DNA of 64,000 nucleotides from Corydoras sp. C115. Lineage: Eukaryota; Chordata; Actinopteri; Siluriformes; Callichthyidae. The DNA lies in contig JAFMOC010000043.1 in assembly GCA_019802505.1 (NCBI GenBank), positions 454,001-518,000 on the forward strand, written 5' to 3'. Positions within the stretch are counted from its first letter, which is position 1. Each line of letters opens with the position of its first letter. The translations under genes and the position numbers were made by a program. Below the pieces are notes generated by a model that ran no database searches, was not told the DNA's origin, and saw only the letters and a program-made list of their open reading frames with translations. This document shows positions 57,790 to 64,000 of the stretch, one piece after another.

Positions 57790-58947
57790 AGTTTATAGAT
57801 AATCATTTGTCTAAGGCTTTTGCTTTTAAGATTCTATTATAATCAGAATGTAAATTTTGCCGAAACCTGGAAGTGACTGAATCATTACACTTGTCCAACA
57901 CTTGTCCTGTGAATCTTATTATACATTAAAAACAGATCTCTGTAAACAGAATGAACCACGAACTGCATAAAGCATCATGTAAGTGCACTGAAAAAAGCTC
58001 TCTGTTAATGGGTGTGTCTATAGCAATGCAGATTAATTGCTCTGTCATGTCAGGCACAACTTACAGCTCTTGTGTAATAATATATCCATTAGCAGATGCA
58101 TTGGGAGTGGAGCGACCTGAATCTTTACCCGGCATTGTACTTTAAACGTTCTCAGAAGTTAATGTAATGTAGAATCCAGTCTTTTGGAGTTAAGTTCCCT
58201 CCCTTATGCAACCGAGTCACAATTATTTACTACTTTGAAAGACTTTTTTAATAAAGTCTGGCATTGTAAAGCTGTGTTCGAGAATAAACCCCGTAAAACT
58301 AGTTGTTCTTTTCACAGATACTATATCTGATCTGAGCTATGTCTAAATCTATGATGCAATCCGCTTACAAAGCAAATTCAGCTCATCTGGTTTGTGTAGG
58401 GTGTCTCAGAGGAAATGCAAACAAGTTGTTAACTGCCTTTATGTAGTTTTGTTCCACTGGCATGGAGACGGTGGTTGAAATGAGCTTTCAACTGAATGAA
58501 TAAATGAAGAGGGCTCTGGTTTTTTACTGCAGTAGCCAGTCAGTCTGCGAGGAGTCATTTTCACTGGAATCTTCATGCTGTTTTCCGACACCCTCTAATC
58601 TTCCTGCCAGCAGTGGGAGACATTTAATTTATTGTTATTATTTTTTAACTTGGAACTACATCTTTTGCTGCATTCTTTTTTTTCCTCTTGTAAGTGCTAC
58701 TACTTATCACATTGTAAACTGCTGGGCAAAAATAAAAATACACATGATCATCCATCCTTTTTAAAAAGCTTTTAACAAACCTAACTGAAAACAGGTCACG
58801 AAAACTAGCAAGAATAAAAAGAGATAATAGTATCTCGTTAATAGAAAATAGATTTGCCATTAGAATTTCTTCAGTGTTGGAGATTGAGGGACAAAATGCT
58901 CACAAGATGTTTGGACCTAAAGAGAACGAGTCCTTCACTTGATCCTC
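57790..58947. other. Non-coding unique DNA
   Basis: No gene or repeat recognised. Confidence 0.4.
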
Positions 58948-59158
58948 ACAAGAACCCGGAGGATACCCACATGGACACGGGGGGAACATGGAAACTCCAC
59001 CCAGATTAGGATTCCCCTAGTCCCCAGTGCTGAGATAGATTGGCACCCTGTCCTATATCTGCCCAGCGCCAGAAACGTTCTCCTCTGGATGTGCATGGGG
59101 AACCCCCCAATGACCCCAGTTAAAGATAAAGCCGAAAATAATAATGGATGGATGGATG
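58948..59158 (+). mobile_element. SINE family 1, 5'-inverted copy with (GGAT)n tail
   Basis: 58948-59030 is 5' sequence in minus orientation (GAACCCGGAGGATACCCAC through CAGTGCTGAGA). 59034-59158 is 3' sequence in plus orientation (AGATTGGCACCCTGTCC through GGATGGATGG). The order fits twin-primed insertion. Confidence 0.75.
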
Positions 59159-59699
59159 TTTACATCATAGCTTGCTGATTAATACACACAATACACACTG
59201 CATTTTAAATTAATGAACAAAAGCATTAATAATTGATATTTTTAACTGTACTACTAATCAGAACTACTATTTGTACTTTGACTGTACTTCCTACGGCACA
59301 TGTATCTGTTTAATGTAATGGTTCTGATATTACTCTGAACTGAACTGGTAGATTTTGATCTGTCATGTGTGTTTGCACAACCTTCTATCAGGCCGTTATG
59401 CAGAAAAAACAACACCTAAAATAATCAGTGTCTTTTTTTTTGTAGAGTTCCCATTTTGCTTATTTCTTCCATCATGTTAAAATTTGCAAATATAATAGAA
59501 GTGCATTAGAATCTGCAAAAGTTGGACTGTAACTGGAAGAGGAATGTGTTAACTCAGTGCATAAATAAGTTATGGGGTTGGCAAACTTTTTCATCGATCT
59601 GTATGTGCGAAGTGATGTATATAACGGGGAAAACAGGAGGTTTCATCACACATCCAAAATCAGCTGTCACTGTACAAAACCAAGATCTGAACCACTCTG

Positions 59700-60235
59700 C
59701 CATCTCACTCTTTCACACTGCATCCCCCTTTTAACCCACAGCTCTCTCTCTTTCTGTAACTTGCCTTCCTCTTTCCGGAGCTCTGTCAGTCATGTTCTCT
59801 CTCTCTCTCTCTCTCTCTCCTGCTCTCTCTCCTTCTCTCTTATGCACATGCTCACACACAGGCAGTCAGATCAGCCTGAAGAAAGCTCAGTGTGTGTGCT
59901 CCTCCTCTCGGCTCAGCTGTGGGATGCTGCGATAGACAGGAGAAGGAAGTGAGGATAAAAGAGACGGCAGGGAGGTAGGACCTCTCCCTGTTCTGGAGAT
60001 GAAGGGATGACACATTCTGCACACTCGTTTATGGGACCTTTCACTTATCTTCCTGCTTCCCAGCTTTCCCAGGAAAAGCTTCCGAGTGAAAACGGATTTC
60101 CTGACTTTCTGAAGAGTGAAGCCTTGTTTTGGGGGGCTGATCTCTGCCACTGCGAGCGGCAGGGGTCCCCCGTGTAGAGCTTCCACCCCTCTCCGAATCT
60201 CTGTGCCCGCTTGACATCTGGATCCTTCATCCAGG
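59700..60235 (+). promoter_or_regulatory. Possible promoter and 5' UTR of a gene leaving the window
   Basis: CT-rich tract (59740-59835), then a GC-richer segment leading to a short coding exon at 60236. The transcription start is not determinable. Confidence 0.3.
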
Positions 60236-60272
60236 ATGTTTGGAATGAAGCCTCCACACTACTATCTGCCTG
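60236..60272 (+). CDS. Candidate first coding exon of an unidentified gene
   Basis: ATG at 60236 opens 12 codons (MFGMKPPHYYLP) plus one base, ending at G/GTATGA, a good splice donor. The reading is dense in aromatic and proline residues and unlike the repeats around it. I see no second exon in the remaining 3.7 kb, so the gene would have a long first intron beyond the window. I do not firmly recognise it. One idea is an alternative N-terminus of GSE1: phase 1 fits joining to a GMSHEP-type exon, and human GSE1 is on 16q, as is DYNLRB2. This is a guess. Confidence 0.35.
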
Positions 60273-60311
60273 GTATGAGGGAACTAGCTGTGTCAATCGG
60301 TGTTTGTGAAA

Positions 60312-60313
<2 letters not shown>

Positions 60314-60343
<30 letters not shown>

Positions 60344-60369
60344 CTGTGTGTGTGTGTGTGTGTGTGTGT
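60314..60369. repeat. Two (GT)n runs
   Basis: 60314-60333 and 60345-60369, separated by GAGAGAGAGACT. Confidence 0.93.
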
Positions 60370-61086
60370 AAGGGGTTAAGTGTCAGCGAAGGCTGTGTAG
60401 AAGGTTAATGTGAGCAGAGGTGTGGTGATTCAGGAGGTTAAAGGGAGGGCAGTTGAGAGGCTGCAGCTCTAAGTGGGGTTGAAAGAGCACTGGAGTGTGT
60501 GAGGCGGGTGAAACAATACACATAATGTAAAATCCTGTGCATGGGGTATTTATGGACACCAATGCCCTCAGATGTAATTGTTCACACTGGGCTCGGCTTG
60601 CTATTTTAGTGCAGTAATTGGAAATGAGGGAGCACTAGGTCCCTTCCCTCTGCTGTTTAGCATCACTCATTAGCTCAGTGAAGCCTCTGTGTGTTTTATT
60701 TAAGAGCTGGAGAATGTGGTAGGTTAACAGGGCCAGCGCATTTCTGACATCCATCTCACACTAGGAGAATGTGGGAGTGGTGCGAGTGTTTATTTATTTT
60801 TTGCTTTGGCATTTATATTTGGCACCTTTCCTTATTCTGATTGGTTCAACTATTTTCTATCTTTCTATCAATGGCTGTGTATACGGCTGCATCTGGCATT
60901 AATGTTGTATGATGTTGTTACAACTATCAGTGGTGTCAAAGAGGAGGATCTGAGTTGCTGTCTTCCCCTTTGTACTATCACCTACTAAGGTTTCCACTGA
61001 CCTGTCCCGTCACCTCTGAGCTCACTGTGAGGTAAAAGTTCACAGGGGTTTTTTTCTACACTTTTCTTACATTGTGGGTTCTATGG
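60370..61086. other. Possible first intron, unique DNA
   Basis: No exon recognised. It follows the candidate exon at 60236-60272. Confidence 0.35.
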
Positions 61087-61455
61087 ACGGCACCGTGGCT
61101 TAGTGGTTGGCATTTTCAATTGTTGGCATGGAAATCTAGGTTTGAATCTCAACCTGGGTGTTTTAATATCCTCCCTGTGTTCATGTAGGTTTCCTTTGGG
61201 TTCTCTAATTTTCTCCCATAGTCCAAAAATATGGATTTAAAGTGAATTGACTGATGAACTGGCACCTGTATAGATAATGTGTGTTTTTGTGTGTGAGTGA
61301 GTGACCAGTGATGGATTGGCATACTGTCCTGGGTGTATCTGCCCAGTGCCCAATTTTCTCCCCTGGATCCCCCCCCCCCATCATTAACATCTCCTCTGGA
61401 TGGAAATGGTATAAGATTCAGTGGAATTTAATAGACGGATGGATGGATGGATGGA
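61087..61455 (+). mobile_element. SINE family 1, old copy with (GGAT)n tail
   Basis: Head GACGGCACCGTGGCTTAGTGG is recognisable. The B box is decayed (GGTTTGAATCTC) and the body diverged, ending in GATGGATGGATGG. Confidence 0.83.
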
Positions 61456-63070
61456 TGTTTTGGTGGAGGTCATGTATCAGTCTCTCATATTGTAATGAAC
61501 CAAAATGACATCAGCGCAGCAGTCTGACTACTGAGACTAAGTTGGTTCCTTGCAGTTAAATCTCTCTGAAGAACGTTACCACTGAAGGAAATGTAGAATC
61601 TTACATTAACTGCAAGATTAGACCTCAGTTATGTTTCAGCAGTGTTACCATGAGAGAGAAAAAAAAGGTTTAGAGGAAGATGCTGACCACTAGTGTGGGT
61701 GCTGCATTCAACTGAATAATCACTTCTAACCAGAAACAAACTTCCTCATGAAGTAAACATCGTTGGTGGGGAATTTCAGTTTCTTGTTCATAGCTACAAC
61801 CAAAACTGTCATTAAAACTGTTGATTTAACAACAAATGTTGCTTTAATGCCACTACACTACAGAAGCTTTTCCACCAGGTTTATTTCCAAAAGCTATGCT
61901 TTATTCTTTTATTTAATCTTTTAGAACATTTTTGCGCACTGTGTAGATACACCCAGGACAGGGCGCCGATCCATCGCTGGGCCCTATATTATTCTGTTTT
62001 CTTTTATTAAAACAATATTTGTCAAAGAGTTTTTAGCTTTTTATTTCAAATTGCTGCAGAATGCACATCACATAACCGACTAATCAGAAAAGTTAGAAGA
62101 CTATATTTGGGAAGGTGATATATGGCATAACTAATGAGAACCAGGTAGACGTCTGCATCAATATTATGAAAAATCTGTATTTTTAGCCTGTCCAGATTAA
62201 AACTGAGACCCTGAATTTAAATAAAAAAAACATTTTAGAGGCTTGAATACCAGAATATTGTAAACAACAAACAAATAAGCAAGTTTAAAACTGGTGCGAT
62301 TAGCTTTACTTACAATAAAATAGTTAAAGAAACTAATTAGGAAATGGTTCAAAATTCTAAAGTCTTTACCAGAAGATTAAGGATGAAAGTCACAGTCAAT
62401 GCTGAGGTCATCTGCAAGACGTTAATCTATCACGTTCTCAGAATTGCATCATGTTTCATCTTGGTAGATGTAGATTAAGGTGTCGGATAAATGTTGTAAA
62501 TGTAACAGGCTTTAGCCTTGTCTAGTGAGTTTCAGCTTTGAAGCCAGATTTCTTAATGAGGTTCTCATTAATAATGAAGAAAAATGTTTATTAGAGCTCA
62601 TTGGACCTTGAAGAATTGGGAAATCTTTTTGACCTACAGTACAGGCAGCACTGTATCCAGTTGCATTTAAATGAGTGACTATGCAGGTTCCTCATTGTAA
62701 AAACTAAATCATATTTCAGATGGCTAGGAAACAGCATGCTTGTTTTCTTTAATCAACTCTAATCAGGTCAATAAAAATACCAAACCACAAACCTTCAGGC
62801 GACCTGAGGTCCCTGAGGTTTGAAGCTGCTGCTCTCATCAGTGTCTAAACTGACTTTTTAATAGTCAAATGATTTGTACCTGACGAACCAAGCCAGTTTA
62901 GATTGCTCGTTGACATTGTTTAATATTACTTATTCAATTGAATTCTATTAATACCACCCAAGAAACACCTGCGCAGAAAGCAAGCAAGAAATGTACAGTG
63001 TGATGAGCAGAGAGCGGCTTAGAGAACCAGGATACTGCACTGCCTGGGGGTTTGTGTCAACGCACCCGTG
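61456..63070. other. Non-coding DNA with one SINE scrap
   Basis: A 40-base minus-strand fragment of family 1 (GATACACCCAGGACAGGGCG and neighbours) lies at 61944-61983 without head or tail. Otherwise nothing recognised. Confidence 0.5.
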
Positions 63071-63072
63071 CA

Positions 63073-63101
<29 letters not shown>
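63071..63101. repeat. (GT)n microsatellite
   Basis: About 14 GT units, then GTGCG variants. Confidence 0.92.
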
Positions 63102-63103
<2 letters not shown>

Positions 63104-63234
63104 GCGTGCATGCGTGTTTATGTGGATGTGTGGTCGTGTGTGTGGTCGACAGGACTGTCAGTCCAGACCTCATCAGCATTATTAATAAACTAGGCTGAGA
63201 CTGCTACACATCACCATCTGTGCTTTTAGAGCTG

Positions 63235-63238
<4 letters not shown>

Positions 63239-63275
<37 letters not shown>

Positions 63276-63280
63276 CACAC
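63239..63280. repeat. (CA)n microsatellite
   Basis: About 15 CA units followed by ATATATACACACAC. Confidence 0.92.
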
Positions 63281-63476
63281 ACTCTGTCCGGTATTACTAC
63301 ATTTAAAAGGTTATTATTTAATTATTGAAGGTGTGCTGATGCTCATATGTAAAATGTAAACTGAAGAATTATTGTTTAAAAAATCTAGAGGTGCAGTCTA
63401 AAGGTGTGCTGCTGATGGGAATGAAAAGAAAGCAAGAACCTTCCAGATTAATCACATGTTGAAGGCAGGTTTCTAT

Positions 63477-63506
63477 TTGTGTGTGTGTGTGTGTGTGTGT
63501 GTGTCT

Positions 63507-63578
<72 letters not shown>

Positions 63579-63604
63579 CTGCGTGCGTGTTTGTGTGTGT
63601 GTAC
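63477..63604. repeat. Long (GT)n microsatellite
   Basis: About 60 GT units with a few TCTGTGTATG and TGCCTGCGTGCG interruptions. It gives rise to Cys/Val- and His/Thr-repeat open frames that are not genes. Confidence 0.95.
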
Positions 63605-64000
63605 ATGTACCAGGCTCCACCCCCACCCCGCTCCACTCCTCTCTTCTTTCACAGTGGGTAGCCCACCATCCTTTAGTCTGCTCTATTCTCTTCTCTCTCA
63701 CTAATTTGCACACAAGTGGCTCCCCTGCGCTGAGCTTCCGTTGCTACAGGGACTGTGTCGAACACACGCTCATCCAGCCATGATTACTTAGACGGGTTTG
63801 GAAAAAAAAAAAGAAGAAAAGGAAAAAAAACAAGGTCGCAGTGAACAAATAATGTGATAAATGAAGAGGGCATGAAGGGATGACACAGAGGAAGAGAGGG
63901 AGTAAGAGAATAGGAGTGTAAATGAGATATGACATAAAACATAAAAACGAACGTGGTGAAAAGAAAAGGGTTAATACTATTATTTTAATATGATATTTCT
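63605..64000. other. Non-coding DNA to window end
   Basis: Purine-rich A/G tract at about 63800-63960. No exon recognised. Confidence 0.4.

Noticed and set aside
63456..63783. Cys/Val- and His/Thr-repeat open frames, also near 41919 and 52541
   Set aside because: They are translations of (GT)n/(CA)n microsatellites.

Overview
The window is eukaryotic nuclear DNA, almost certainly from a teleost fish. Its genes have vertebrate intron-exon structures, the background is AT-rich and full of dinucleotide microsatellites, and one tRNA-derived SINE family of a type common in fish fills very roughly one sixth of the sequence. I cannot name the species.

The genes lie in the first 24 kb. A rhodopsin-class GPCR exon (+) opens the window at 28-945. 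METAP2 (-, 11 coding exons, 4564-10819) follows. CIB1 (+, 7 exons, 13808-16180) starts about 3 kb from the METAP2 start in divergent orientation; the space between them is packed with SINE multimers. RCCD1 (-, 8 exons, 16623-20087) converges on CIB1. DYNLRB2 (+, 4 exons, 20416-22866) is head-to-head with RCCD1 and only about 330 bp away. All exon phases agree, except for one apparently missing base in METAP2 exon 5 and one in RCCD1 exon 1.

From about 24 to 60 kb I find no protein-coding exon. This stretch holds SINE copies, microsatellites, a Tc1-like transposon remnant split by a solo LTR, and unique segments that may contain regulatory elements, including direct-repeat nuclear-receptor motifs. 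At 60236-60272 a short open exon with a good splice donor may be the first coding exon of a gene running off the right edge. Its identity is uncertain; a GSE1-like N-terminus is a guess.

The most informative signal in the window is the structure of the SINE family: dimers sharing one junction at two loci, tandem 3'-half units, 5' inversions of twin-priming type, internally deleted copies with perfect target-site duplications, chimeric copies, insertions into (TA)n tracts, and a change of tail from (GGAT)n to (TGAA)n between older and younger copies. The genes do not form a pathway: METAP2 acts in N-terminal protein processing, CIB1 in calcium signalling, RCCD1 in chromatin and mitosis, and DYNLRB2 in dynein transport. 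The RCCD1/DYNLRB2 pair probably shares a bidirectional promoter.
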